A stretch of DNA of 64,000 nt, taken from NCBI RefSeq assembly GCF_003710905.1, contig NZ_RHHV01000008.1, positions 124,001-188,000 of the forward strand, read 5' to 3'. A program made the translations under genes and the position numbers. Shown here one piece after another: positions 16,867-25,568 of the stretch; the stretch's first letter is position 1, and each line of letters begins with the position of its first letter. Below the pieces are notes generated by a model. That model was not told the origin of the DNA. It did not search any database and was given only the letters and a program-made list of their open reading frames with translations. The stretch comes from Brevibacillus parabrevis. GTDB taxonomy: Bacteria > Bacillota > Bacilli > Brevibacillales > Brevibacillaceae.

Positions 16867-17689
16867 CTGCACCAAACCATTTCTCGGAAATTTTTGCGAG
16901 CGTACCGTCTTTCGTCATGTCATCCAGCGCTTTGTTGAACGCTTCAACCAGCTCTGCGCTGCCTTTGCGGAAGAGGAACCCGTTTGTCGCTACATTCGGA
17001 TCTTTGGCGACGATTTTGATTGGCGTATCAGGCTTTTGCTTCAGGAAGTCCAGCAAGGAAAGACCGTCGTTGATCGTAATGTCGACGCGCTTGGAAGTCA
17101 AAAGGTCGATCGCCTGGTTGAAGCCCTCTACTCCGACGATTTCCGCTCCGTTTTTCTTCGCGATGTCGGTGAGGTTGCTCGTCAGCGTTTGCGCTGCTTT
17201 CAAGCCTTTAATATCTTCAAAGCCTTTTACCGTCGTGTTGTCCTTGTGAGTGACGAGCACTGCTGTCGATACGGTATACGGATTGGAGAAGTCGTATTTT
17301 TCCTGGCGGTCAGGGCGGATTCCGACCTGATTCGCTACGACATCAAAGCGCTTGGAATCCAGTCCCGCGAACATGGCGTCCCACTGTGTCTCCTGGAACA
17401 CTGGCTCAACGCCAAGGCGCTTGGCGACTTCGGTTACGACTTCGACGTCATATCCGGTCAGCTTGCCGGATTGATCGTGAAAGGTGAAGGGGGAGTACGT
17501 GCCCTCGGTACCAATCAAAATTTTTCCGTCCGCTTTGACTTTTTCCAGCAAGTTTTGCTCTTTTTTCTCTTCGCTGGCAGCTGGAGCAGGCGAAGCGTTG
17601 TTTTGTGGCGCCTGAGAGGAAGAGGAGCCGCAACCGGCCAAGGCGACCAGCAAAGCAGAAGTGAGAACGGAAAACAATAGTTTTTTCAT
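16853..17689 (-). CDS. Amino-acid-binding lipoprotein 1
   Basis: 278 residues. Signal peptide with lipobox LAGC (cysteine at about residue 20), then a low-complexity linker and a family 3 solute-binding fold: LIGTEGTYSPFTFHD, GYDVEVVTEVAKRLG, QTQWDAMFAGL-like region, NQVGIRPDRQEKYDFS. It captures substrate outside the membrane for the downstream permease. GGGGG lies 8 nt before the ATG at 17689. Closely similar along its whole length to the protein encoded at 17768-18586, evidently by tandem duplication. Confidence 0.9.
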   Translation of the reverse strand: MKKLLFSVLTSALLVALAGCGSSSSQAPQNNASPAPAASEEKKEQNLLEKVKADGKILIGTEGTYSPFTFHDQSGKLTGYDVEVVTEVAKRLGVEPVFQETQWDAMFAGLDSKRFDVVANQVGIRPDRQEKYDFSNPYTVSTAVLVTHKDNTTVKGFEDIKGLKAAQTLTSNLTDIAKKNGAEIVGVEGFNQAIDLLTSKRVDITINDGLSLLDFLKQKPDTPIKIVAKDPNVATNGFLFRKGSAELVEAFNKALDDMTKDGTLAKISEKWFGADVSK

Positions 17690-17767
17690 AAATGAAACCC
17701 CCACTAAACCGATATGATTTTTGTTAGGAACATACTAAAAGGGACAGACAATTTTGTCAATGAATGT

Positions 17768-18586
17768 TTACTTCGTGATATCTTCGCTGAACCATTTTTC
17801 CGAAATCGCCTTCAACGTGCCGTCTTTTTTCATCTCATCCAGCACCTTGTCAATCTCGGCGACCAGTTCTGTGCTGCCTTTGCGGAACAGGAAGGCGGTT
17901 GGCTGGCCTTTGTCGTTTTTAGTGACGATTTGGATTGGCGTATCCGGTTTTTGCTTCAAAAAGTCGAGCACGGACAAGTTGTCGTTGATAGCGACATCGA
18001 CGCGTTTTTGCGCGATCAGGTCAATCGCCTGGTTGAAGTTGTCGACAGCGACGATCTCTGCCCCGTTCGAGCGGGCGAGGTCTGCGTAGTTGCTGGTCAT
18101 GGACTGCCCGGCTTTCAAGCCTTTGATGTCTGCAAAACTTTTTAGCGTCGTATTGTCTTTGTGCGCGACGAGAACAGCGCGCGAGATCGTGTACGGCTGG
18201 GAAAAATCGTATTTTTCCTGACGGTCAGGGCGTATCCCTACCTGGTTGGCAACCACGTCAAAGCGCTTGGAATCCAGACCCGCAAACATGGCGTCCCATT
18301 GCGTTTCCTGGAAAACAGGCTCTACACCGAGCCGTTTGGCAACCTCGCTTACGACCTCCACGTCGTATCCGGTCAGTTTGCCGGACTGATCGTGGTATGT
18401 AAACGGCGAGTAAGTGCCTTCTGTCCCGATGACGAGCTTTTTCTCCGCTTTTACTTTTTCCAGCAAGCTTTGCGAAGCAGCTGGCGGTGTAGCGCTATCG
18501 GTTTGGGAAGGGGCGCCAGAGCTGCTGCAACCAACGATTCCTACCAACAGACAAGAGAGCAAAGTAGAGAAAACGACTTTTTTCAT
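17768..18586 (-). CDS. Amino-acid-binding lipoprotein 2 (paralogue of lipoprotein 1)
   Basis: 272 residues with lipobox GIVGC, then the same family 3 solute-binding fold as its neighbour, including GYDVEVVSEVAKRLG and NQVGIRPDRQEKYDFS. Differences cluster in the second lobe (LKAGQSMTSNYADLA versus LKAAQTLTSNLTDIA), so the two proteins may differ in affinity or preference. It is the first gene of the importer operon, with AAGGGG upstream of the ATG and a strong promoter (18629-18657). Confidence 0.9.
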   Translation of the reverse strand: MKKVVFSTLLSCLLVGIVGCSSSGAPSQTDSATPPAASQSLLEKVKAEKKLVIGTEGTYSPFTYHDQSGKLTGYDVEVVSEVAKRLGVEPVFQETQWDAMFAGLDSKRFDVVANQVGIRPDRQEKYDFSQPYTISRAVLVAHKDNTTLKSFADIKGLKAGQSMTSNYADLARSNGAEIVAVDNFNQAIDLIAQKRVDVAINDNLSVLDFLKQKPDTPIQIVTKNDKGQPTAFLFRKGSTELVAEIDKVLDEMKKDGTLKAISEKWFSEDITK

Positions 18587-18628
18587 GATGATTAAATCCC
18601 CTTTATGCTGATCGAATTTCATGGATTC

Positions 18629-18657
18629 ATAGTAGTAGCCTCATCGGTCTTTGTCAA
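18629..18657 (-). promoter_or_regulatory. SigA-type promoter of the ABC importer operon
   Basis: On the minus strand TTGACA (18657-18652), 17-nt spacer, TACTAT (18634-18629). Upstream lies CGGAATAAATA, possibly part of a control site. Confidence 0.7.
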
Positions 18658-18782
18658 TCATAAAAATATTTATTCCGATTTGTTTACTATGAATTTCTTG
18701 GTCTGCAAACGGTTCCTTTCTCAGGATTCTCCAATTGCCCTATCGCTATGTGCAGGAGCGTCAGAGGGCTTGCAAGTAGTGG

Positions 18783-18812
18783 TTGAGGTTGTGGGGGCAG
18801 ATAGCGTACAAT
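18783..18812 (+). promoter_or_regulatory. Probable SigA-type promoter
   Basis: TTGAGG (18783-18788), 18 nt, TACAAT (18807-18812), about 100 bp before the hypothetical protein gene at 18909. Confidence 0.55.
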
Positions 18813-18908
18813 AAGTACGACCTTGGGCGTTTGCCCATTTTTTCGGACGAAACATCTTGATGCTTTGGGACAAAGACAACCATGAATGGATAAAAGGAGT
18901 CAATCAGC

Positions 18909-19310
18909 ATGTTAAACGACTGGCGTATGTATACGGATGGCAGTGGAACGGAGCAGAAGCATGTAGCCTGGCACGAAGTATTGAAGGAAATCGCGCAGTT
19001 GAATGGCGAGAATCGCACGCTGGTGCATGCCGCATACGGTGACCACGTGGATTTGGTGGTGGCTGGCGGCAACAACGGCAAAGTGCTTGTCCAGTGGAAA
19101 GAGCACGAGCCAGGCGAGCAGCATTTTGTGCTGACGAATGGCGAGCAGAACGCGGTGATGGCATCGCTCGTGATTGAAGGCAGCGAAGCGGTGTTCCCGC
19201 TCTCCTGGTGCGTTCCGCTCGAACAAGCTGTTCCGCTTTGCGGGGATGTTTTGCGGACATGCGATAAAGGCGAGCCGGCAAATTTGCAATGGCTCCCGAT
19301 CGAAATGTAA
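18909..19310 (+). CDS. Hypothetical protein, 133 aa
   Basis: A soluble 133-residue protein without signal peptide or membrane segment. It is rich in Trp, Gly and acidic residues, with VDLVVAGGNNGKVLVQW near residue 50 and a C-terminal PLSWCVPLEQAVPLCGDVLR. The layout (HVDLVVAGG...QWKEHE...) is a little like small beta-rich immunity proteins, but I do not recognise the family. AAAGGAG precedes the ATG. It lies 15 bp before, and probably in an operon with, the AEC carrier gene. Confidence 0.72.
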   Translation: MLNDWRMYTDGSGTEQKHVAWHEVLKEIAQLNGENRTLVHAAYGDHVDLVVAGGNNGKVLVQWKEHEPGEQHFVLTNGEQNAVMASLVIEGSEAVFPLSWCVPLEQAVPLCGDVLRTCDKGEPANLQWLPIEM

Positions 19311-19325
19311 GCGGGGGACGGTGCG

Positions 19326-20264
19326 ATGGAATTTCAGACGTTGCAGCAATCCGTACTCATCATGGCCGTCATCATCGGCATTGGTAGCCTGATCGGTTAC
19401 CGACAGCCGTTGACGGCCGATTCGCGGCAGCTCGTCATTACGATCATTATCAACGTGGCGATGCCGTGCATCATTTTGGACGGGATTTTTCAAACCCAGA
19501 TCGATAACCAGCTTTTGGTGCAAATTTTTGCAATATTCGTCATTTCGATTGTGTTGAACTGTTTGGGCATCCTGCTCGGCTGGGCAGGAGCGAGGACATT
19601 GCCGTTGCCTGCCAAAAAGCGCAGGGAAATCGCGATCTTGTCTGGCCTCGGCAACACGGGCTTTATCGGTCTGCCGCTGTGCGCAGCGCTGTTCGGGCCA
19701 AAAGGTGCGCTCCTGGCTGCCATTTTTGACGCTGGCGTCGACGTCGTGCTGTGGACAGTCGGGGTCATGATGCTCCAGGAAAAAGGCTCGTTTTCGCTCA
19801 AAGGGCTGAAAACGCTGATCAACATCCCGATGATTGCCATCGTGTTCGGGCTTGGTTCCGCGCTGATCGGCTTTGCCCCGCCTGAGCCAGTCAAGCACCT
19901 GTTTGGCACGCTGGCCAAACTGGCTTCGCCGCTCGCCATGATGTATATCGGGATGTTGCTCCCGCTGTTTTTGCGCAGCAAGCCGCAAGTATCATTGCCG
20001 CTGCTTGGCATGCCGCTTGCTTTCAAGCTGTTTGTCTTTCCGCTTTTGACGGCGCTGCTGCTCTCCGTGTTTTCGCTGGACAGCGATATCGTCAGTGTGA
20101 CATTGGTACAGGTGGCCATGCCGACTTTGACGCTCGCCTCGATTTTGTTTGGACGCTACAAGGCAGATGAGGAAATGGGCGCGATGACGACCGTCTTTTC
20201 GACGTTGCTGGCGCTTTTGACGATTCCGGCTGTTGTGCTGATGAGCAACTGGCTGTTGCACTAA
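19326..20264 (+). CDS. AEC-family (auxin efflux carrier-like) transporter
   Basis: 312 residues with about ten hydrophobic segments. Family marks are NVAMPCIILDGIF near residue 45, GLGNTGFIGLPLCAALFG near 105-122 and MPTLTLASILFGRY near the C-terminus, i.e. two inverted five-helix units. AEC proteins export or exchange small carboxylates such as malate. GGGGGA lies 9 nt before the ATG. It ends at a strong terminator; the substrate is not predictable. Confidence 0.9.
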   Translation: MEFQTLQQSVLIMAVIIGIGSLIGYRQPLTADSRQLVITIIINVAMPCIILDGIFQTQIDNQLLVQIFAIFVISIVLNCLGILLGWAGARTLPLPAKKRREIAILSGLGNTGFIGLPLCAALFGPKGALLAAIFDAGVDVVLWTVGVMMLQEKGSFSLKGLKTLINIPMIAIVFGLGSALIGFAPPEPVKHLFGTLAKLASPLAMMYIGMLLPLFLRSKPQVSLPLLGMPLAFKLFVFPLLTALLLSVFSLDSDIVSVTLVQVAMPTLTLASILFGRYKADEEMGAMTTVFSTLLALLTIPAVVLMSNWLLH

Positions 20265-20280
20265 TTTGTTTTTTCCATGG

Positions 20281-20320
20281 ACAACCGGTCTGCTTTCTGG
20301 TCAGGCCGGTTGTTCTTTTT
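20281..20320 (+). terminator. Intrinsic terminator after AEC gene
   Basis: ACAACCGGTC ... GGCCGGTTGT followed by TCTTTTT. Confidence 0.85.
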
Positions 20321-20413
20321 GTGGCAAGAGCACTGAAACGAATAAGACCTGAGGTAAGTCTAACAAGATAGAAGATAGAATGAATCCCGGCAAAAAGGAA
20401 TGGAGGAACGAAG

Positions 20414-21205
20414 ATGAACAAAAAAGCATGGCTGATTGCAGCCCTCAGCCTCCAGCTTGTGTCCGTCTACTCGGTGGCGGCAGCGACAAGCGGGAGCCAA
20501 GTACAGACAGCAACGATTTCCGTAGATGGAAAAGCGGCGGCTTTGCAAAAACAGGCCGTTTTGCATCAGCAAAAAACGTACGTCCTTGCCCAAGATGCAG
20601 CGAGCATCCTGAAAGCAAAGTGGACGCTGCAAGGACAAACAGGGCAGATGAAAGTCGGCAACCATACGATCGCCTACCAGCTGGATTCCGGAGCGGTGAC
20701 GGTTGACGGCAAGGCGGTTCAAGGTGGCGAAGCAGCGCTGCTTCGCGGCAAAGACGTGTATGTGCCGCTGAGGTGGCTAGTGGAGCAGGCAGGCCAAAAG
20801 ATTGCTTGGAATCCCGAGAAAAGGGCGGTGGAAATTGTGTCATCCGGACAAAATGATTCGTTCGTCCTCGTGGATGAAAAGCAGTTGACCGAAGCAGAGC
20901 AGGAGTTCGTCGAGTCCGTCAAAGGCAAGCAAGGCATTCACCAACAGGGAGACTTGTACGTGATCGCGCGCGGCCAATCTCCTCACCCCGGTTACGGCCT
21001 GCAAGTCACGAAGGTGCAGCAGAGCTGGGAGCAGCTTTTGGTCTACGTGAAATTGACAGAGCCAGTTCCAGGGATGATGTATCCGCAAGTGATCACCTAT
21101 CCGTACTTGACGGCAAAAGTGAAGCTCCCGCCGTACAACACGATTGTGTTCATCGATGCCGATACGAACAAACCATTGTTTGAAGGGACGCAAAGCAACC
21201 AATAA
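20414..21205 (+). CDS. Secreted protein: stalk (copper amine oxidase N-like) domain plus PrcB C-terminal domain
   Basis: 263 residues with a signal peptide ending near AAA (residue 24). Residues about 35-140 resemble the copper-amine-oxidase-N-like stalk repeat found in many Paenibacillaceae surface proteins (ISVDGKAAALQKQ, DVYVPLRWLVEQAGQKIAWN). The C-terminal part (YVIARGQSPHPGYGLQVTKV, VYVKLTEPVPG) matches the PrcB domain, a stabiliser of the PrtP surface protease in Treponema. It should act outside the membrane. Monocistronic, with GGAGG upstream. Confidence 0.8.
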   Translation: MNKKAWLIAALSLQLVSVYSVAAATSGSQVQTATISVDGKAAALQKQAVLHQQKTYVLAQDAASILKAKWTLQGQTGQMKVGNHTIAYQLDSGAVTVDGKAVQGGEAALLRGKDVYVPLRWLVEQAGQKIAWNPEKRAVEIVSSGQNDSFVLVDEKQLTEAEQEFVESVKGKQGIHQQGDLYVIARGQSPHPGYGLQVTKVQQSWEQLLVYVKLTEPVPGMMYPQVITYPYLTAKVKLPPYNTIVFIDADTNKPLFEGTQSNQ

Positions 21206-21232
21206 GCAGCCGTTTCTTTTGCTGACTGCCCC

Positions 21233-21261
21233 TTGTTTTTCGCTCGCAGCTGTACTATGAT
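21233..21261 (+). promoter_or_regulatory. Promoter of the ABC-F leader
   Basis: TTGTTT (21233-21238), 17 nt, TATGAT (21256-21261). It would start a leader of about 390 nt before the ABC-F start codon. Confidence 0.5.
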
Positions 21262-21306
21262 GGTGGATAAGATTTACCTAATCCTTGGGAATGGAGGTGT
21301 GTGTAC

Positions 21307-21468
21307 GTGTTCGGAACCGTTCAGGCGTGGTTTGTGGTGGAAACTTCCAGTATGACGCATGATTTTTCTTTCAACGGGATCAGTCTGCCCATTTTTGCGC
21401 ATACAACTGAACGAAGTTTCCATAGGCGTACCATGCATCGACCAGGGACGGTTTGTTCTTGTCAATAA
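21307..21468 (+). CDS. Possible leader peptide upstream of ABC-F gene, 53 aa
   Basis: GTG start with GGAGG 9 nt upstream, 53 codons, TAA at 21466-21468, starting MFGTVQAWFVVETSSM. It lies between the promoter and an intrinsic terminator, the place expected for a translated attenuator. No family is recognised, and it may be chance; confidence is low. Confidence 0.35.
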   Translation: MFGTVQAWFVVETSSMTHDFSFNGISLPIFAHTTERSFHRRTMHRPGTVCSCQ

Positions 21469-21514
21469 TGGGTGACTGATTCGGGCAGCATTTTTGGCTG
21501 ACGATATCTTCCCC

Positions 21515-21550
21515 TCGCGATGCCGCAGGTAATGGCCTGCGGCTTTTTTG
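21515..21550 (+). terminator. Terminator inside the ABC-F leader (possible attenuator)
   Basis: GCCGCAGG-TAAT-GGCCTGCGGC followed by TTTTTT, about 110 bp before the ABC-F start codon. A second hairpin, ATTTTTGCC (21555-21563) with GGCAAAAAT at about 21590-21600, lies between it and the gene. Confidence 0.75.
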
Positions 21551-21662
21551 CGTCCATTTTTGCCTTTTGGCAGACAGATGGCATATGGGGGCAAAAATCG
21601 CCGGGGCCGGCCAGGAAAGACCATTATGTTGAACCGTACCACATACCAGGGAGGAAAAAATC

Positions 21663-23603
21663 ATGATTATCGTCGCAACTACTCAATTACAAAAATCGTA
21701 CGGAGCCGATCCGGTTTTGCAAAATATTACGTTGGAAATAAAAGCGGGCGAGCGGGTAGGAATCGTCGGCCCAAACGGTGCGGGCAAGACGACCTTGTTC
21801 AAACTGCTGGCAGGCATCGAAAGTCCGGACTCAGGCGAGCTGTACCGGGCAAAAGGAACGGTGTGGGCGTATTTGCCGCAATCCCCGCAGTATCCGCAGG
21901 AGTGGACGGGGCGAGATGTGGTGGCGAGCGCTTTTGCTGAAGTTCGCCACATTCAGGAGCAGATGCGCGAGTTGGAAAGCCAGATGGCGCTGCTCTACGA
22001 GGACGAAGCGGCGTTGAATCGGCTGATGCAGCGTTACCAGAAGTTGCAAGACGAATTTGAGCAGCAGGATGGCTACCAGTGGGAGACGCGTATGACTCAG
22101 GTCGTGCAAGGATTGGGAGTCAGCGAAGAGCTGCTCGCTACGCCGTTTGCCCAACTGAGCGGAGGGGAGAAAACGAAGGCGGGGCTTGCCAAGCTTTTGT
22201 GCCAAAAGAGCGATGTCCTGCTGCTGGATGAGCCGACGAACCATCTGGACGTGGAGTCGATGGAGTGGCTGGAGCAATTTTTGCAGAGCTATTCGGGAAC
22301 GGTGCTGATTATTTCCCACGACCGTTATTTCCTGGATGCAGTCGTTACTTCTGTCTACCATGTGGACGGCGGGGAAGCGGAGTTTTACATCGGAAACTAC
22401 AGCGCCTTTGCCACCGAGCGGGAGGAGCGTTTGCTGCGGCAGTTTGCCGCCTACCAGGAGCAGCAGAAAAAGATTAAAAAAATGAAAGAGACGATCAAGC
22501 GGCTAAAAGAGTGGGGCAATCGCTCCAACCCGCCAAACGAGGCGTTTCACCGTCGGGCGAAAAGCATGGAAAAAGCGCTGGCCCGGATCGAACGCATCGA
22601 GCGGCCAAAAATGGAAGCGGACCGGATGGGGCTGCAATTCAAAAAGACAGACCGCAGCGGCCAGGACGTGCTGATCGTAACAGACGTGCACAAGACGTAC
22701 GGCGGAAAGCAGCTGTTTGCAGACGCCAGCTTGCTGCTTCGTTTCGGGGAGCGCAAAGCACTGCTCGGGCCAAACGGCTGCGGGAAGTCCACGTTGATCC
22801 GCATGCTTTTGGGAGAGACAGAGCCGGATGCAGGCAGGCTCGCAATCGGCAGCAGCGTCAAAGTCGGATATCTCTCGCAGCAAGCGTTGGAAGGAGATCA
22901 AAACCAGCGGCTGATCGAAGCGTTCCGCGATGTCGCGAAAGTGACGGAAGCAGAGGCGAGACATTTGCTGGCGAAGTTTCTGTTTTACGGCGAGCATGTG
23001 TTCAAAAAGGTCAGCCAGCTGAGCGGTGGCGAGCGAATGCGTTTGCGCCTGGCCCAGTTGATGCATCAGGACATCAACCTGCTCATTCTCGACGAACCGA
23101 CGAACCATCTCGATATTGAAGCGCGGGAAACGCTGGAGGAAGCGCTCGCCGATTTCCACGGCTCGCTGTTCATTGTTTCCCACGACCGCTATTTCCTGCA
23201 AAAAATGGTAGACGGCGTTTTCTGGGTGGAAGACAAGCGGATCGTGCATGACGTAGGCACGTATGAAGAGGCGAGAACCAAGCAAAAGGAACGTTCGCAG
23301 AAGAGGGCGGACAGACTTGCGGGGGAAGCAAAAGCCAAGCCAGCAGCAAAGCCAAAGCCGCCAGAGCCTAAGCGGGAAGTGGTAGCCACAGAAGCAGCGC
23401 CAAAACGCCCGAACACTTACAAGCTGTCTGAGCTGGAACAGCGAATTGCCAAGCTGGAAGAGAAAAAGGCGAGCTTGACCGGGCTGCTTTCCCAAGCAGA
23501 GACGGACTATCAGCAACTGGCTGCTTGGCAAACAGAAATCGAGCACGTCCAGCAAGAAATCGATGACTGCTACGTCGCCTGGGTGAGCATGCAGGAAGTG
23601 TAA
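21663..23603 (+). CDS. ABC-F family ATPase (Uup/YfmR/YdiF type)
   Basis: 646 residues with two ABC domains in one chain and no membrane segment. Domain 1: Walker A GPNGAGKTT near 40, LSGGEKTKAGLAKLL, LLLDEPTNHLD. A helical linker carrying the AFHRRAKSMEKAL motif is at about 290. Domain 2: GPNGCGKST, LSGGERMRLRLAQLM, LILDEPTNHLD. A charged linker (AKPAAKPKPPEPK) and C-terminal coiled coil (about 590-640) follow. ABC-F proteins act in the ribosomal E site in translation or antibiotic protection. The long leader with a terminator upstream is typical of drug-inducible members. Confidence 0.93.
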   Translation: MIIVATTQLQKSYGADPVLQNITLEIKAGERVGIVGPNGAGKTTLFKLLAGIESPDSGELYRAKGTVWAYLPQSPQYPQEWTGRDVVASAFAEVRHIQEQMRELESQMALLYEDEAALNRLMQRYQKLQDEFEQQDGYQWETRMTQVVQGLGVSEELLATPFAQLSGGEKTKAGLAKLLCQKSDVLLLDEPTNHLDVESMEWLEQFLQSYSGTVLIISHDRYFLDAVVTSVYHVDGGEAEFYIGNYSAFATEREERLLRQFAAYQEQQKKIKKMKETIKRLKEWGNRSNPPNEAFHRRAKSMEKALARIERIERPKMEADRMGLQFKKTDRSGQDVLIVTDVHKTYGGKQLFADASLLLRFGERKALLGPNGCGKSTLIRMLLGETEPDAGRLAIGSSVKVGYLSQQALEGDQNQRLIEAFRDVAKVTEAEARHLLAKFLFYGEHVFKKVSQLSGGERMRLRLAQLMHQDINLLILDEPTNHLDIEARETLEEALADFHGSLFIVSHDRYFLQKMVDGVFWVEDKRIVHDVGTYEEARTKQKERSQKRADRLAGEAKAKPAAKPKPPEPKREVVATEAAPKRPNTYKLSELEQRIAKLEEKKASLTGLLSQAETDYQQLAAWQTEIEHVQQEIDDCYVAWVSMQEV

Positions 23604-23652
23604 GGCAGGCGGCAAGTGCGTCGATTTGGAAAAGGTTAGAGACTATGTTCAT

Positions 23653-23700
23653 AAAAAAGGCAGCAACAGTCGTCAATAAGACTGTTGCTGCCTCGCTTTT
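23653..23700. terminator. Bidirectional terminator
   Basis: AGGCAGCAACAGT-cgtcaataag-ACTGTTGCTGCCT between the convergent ABC-F and MFS genes. Confidence 0.85.
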
Positions 23701-23715
23701 TGCCTGGCGATGTGA

Positions 23716-23860
23716 CTAGGCTTGAATGATTGGCTCCGGGTTCAGCAGTCCTCACCGACGCCTCAAGATCGAACTTTCGGCTGCTGTTCCAGCTCTCGCC
23801 TATGGCTCTAAGCTTGCACCGTCGGCTCCGGGTCCGGCAACCGCCGATGGCTCAACTGGA
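23716..23860. repeat. Imperfect duplication of the MFS gene's 3' end, 92-bp offset
   Basis: On the minus strand the gene ends PDPEPTVQA plus TAG (stop at 23810-23808). Exactly 92 bp further on, the non-coding strand again reads NPEPIIQA plus TAG (23718-23716). Similarity extends over about 50 bp (CTARGCTTG, GGCTCCGGGT, CCGA-GCTCAA elements). The offset equals the commonest period of the LysR 3' array at 7359-8107. Confidence 0.7.
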
Positions 23861-24983
23861 ACCAGAGCAGAATCAGCACCATCAGGACGCCGCCGAGGAA
23901 AAACGGGCCGCTGTGCGAAAAGGTGTAGACGGCGCCGCCAGCCAACGGGCCGAGAATGCGACCGAGGCTGTCCATCGAGCTGATCGCTCCGCTTGTGATC
24001 CCCTGGCCTTCCGTTGTTCGCTGCGTAATCATCGCGGTGGCAGTTGCGCGAATCATGCCTTGGCCCGCGCCGAACAAAGACAGAATCAAAGCGAGTACCC
24101 AAAAGTTTCCCGACAGCGGAATGGCGAAAAAGCCGATTCCGTAAAAAATCATCCCCACGGTGAGAATGGCCGCTTCCCCGAACTGCTTGACCAGGCGGCC
24201 GATCAAGCCGCCCTGCACACAGGCTGCAATGATGCCCATGACGAGGAACATGTAGCCGAGGTCTTTGGATGTGAAGCCGTACAAGTCATGGATGTACAGG
24301 GCAAAAGTCGTTTCCAGACCGGAAAAGGCAAACGACACGACGAACAAAATGCCGTACAAAAGAGACAGGGAGCCAAAGAGCGAGACCAGCGGGTTTTGAC
24401 TGGCTTCTTTTCGCAGGCTCGTCCGCTTTTCCTTCGGCAAGCTTTCCGGCAACGCATAAAGAATGAAGAAAAACGTCAGCAGCGCGACAAGCCCCGAAGC
24501 GTAAAACGGAACGGCAAAGCCGTAGCCGCTGAGCAGGCCGCCTATGACAGGGCCGAATACAAAGCTGAGCCCGATGCCCGCGCCGACGACCCCCATCCCT
24601 TTTGCTCGCTCTTCGGTTGGGAGCAAATCGGCAACCATCGCCGTTACAGTCGGCAACGCGGCAGCAGAGACGATTCCGCCCAGAATGCGGTAAACGAGCA
24701 TTTCCGTATAGCTTTCCGCCATTCCGAACAGGATAAACGTCACGGCAAAGCCGAGTAGCCCGAAAGAAACGAGCGGCTTGCGCCCGATCCGGTCCGAGAG
24801 AGTTCCCCAAACGGGTGCAAACAACAGCTGCATAATATTGTAGCTGGCGAACAGAACGCCGATCTGAAAAGAGGTCGCACCCAGTTTTTCTGCAAAAAAG
24901 GGAAGGATGGGAATGATAATACCGAATCCGAGCATGGTCAAAAATGCGACGAAGAACAAGAGGGCAAGATGCTTCTTCTTCAC
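23808..24983 (-). CDS. MFS drug/metabolite exporter (DHA1-like)
   Basis: 391 residues, about 12 membrane helices. The motif GTLSDRIGRKPLVSFG between helices 2 and 3 (about residues 60-75) is the MFS antiporter motif A, and GVVGAGIGLSFVFGPVIGG near 130-148 is the DHA1 motif C, so proton-coupled efflux is likely. The GTG start has GAGGT upstream. Adjacent to, and convergent with, an ABC-F gene, which makes a drug-resistance context plausible. Its 3' end is echoed 92 bp downstream. Confidence 0.9.
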   Translation of the reverse strand: MKKKHLALLFFVAFLTMLGFGIIIPILPFFAEKLGATSFQIGVLFASYNIMQLLFAPVWGTLSDRIGRKPLVSFGLLGFAVTFILFGMAESYTEMLVYRILGGIVSAAALPTVTAMVADLLPTEERAKGMGVVGAGIGLSFVFGPVIGGLLSGYGFAVPFYASGLVALLTFFFILYALPESLPKEKRTSLRKEASQNPLVSLFGSLSLLYGILFVVSFAFSGLETTFALYIHDLYGFTSKDLGYMFLVMGIIAACVQGGLIGRLVKQFGEAAILTVGMIFYGIGFFAIPLSGNFWVLALILSLFGAGQGMIRATATAMITQRTTEGQGITSGAISSMDSLGRILGPLAGGAVYTFSHSGPFFLGGVLMVLILLWFQLSHRRLPDPEPTVQA

Positions 24984-25169
24984 AACAAATTACCTCGTTT
25001 CACACAAAAATCATCACTATCAGTTGCTTGCATTTTCCACCTTACGTGAACGAACTGTCGAAGTCAAGCGAGCGGCGTGGGCAGCCGTGCACTTCTCGTG
25101 CTATAATGGAAAAGAAAGAAGAATCGTTTGGCAAGTTGTCTAGTATATATCCATGAGGTGTTTGTGATC

Positions 25170-25568
25170 ATGTCTACTGCAATGCTGTACTACCTGGCCT
25201 GGCATGAAGATGATTGGCTGGATGAGGTTCTCGACCGTTTTCCGGAAGTGAACGCGATGGTGCCTACTGCAAAAACGTTTGAACTGATTGCCGGACAACG
25301 GGAGTCAAAGGAAGTGGAACGCGCGGTACTCGTTCTGAATGCGGCACAGGAGCAGGACAGATGCCGCGAGTTTTTGCGTCTGTGCCAGGAGCACCCGGAG
25401 CTTTCCAAAGATCCGCTCTATCTTGTCGGATTGAAACCGGTTGAGGAGGAGGCGTGGAAAGAGGCGTATCCGTATGCGAAGATCATCGTTATTACCGGCT
25501 TTGCTGTCGAGTTTGACTACGATGCCGTCCTCGCGAGGATGGAAATCGATCTGGAGGGAGCCTATTGA
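25170..25568 (+). CDS. Hypothetical protein, 132 aa
   Basis: A soluble, acidic 132-residue protein beginning MSTAMLYYLAWHEDDWLDEV, with LDRFPEVNAMVPT, a helical middle (KEVERAVLVLNAAQEQDRCR) and a C-terminal beta-like segment (AKIIVITGFAVEFDYD). I do not recognise it. ATG 25170 is used with GAGGTG 10 nt upstream. It overlaps the yqgQ-like gene by 4 bp, so the two are translationally coupled. Confidence 0.72.
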   Translation: MSTAMLYYLAWHEDDWLDEVLDRFPEVNAMVPTAKTFELIAGQRESKEVERAVLVLNAAQEQDRCREFLRLCQEHPELSKDPLYLVGLKPVEEEAWKEAYPYAKIIVITGFAVEFDYDAVLARMEIDLEGAY

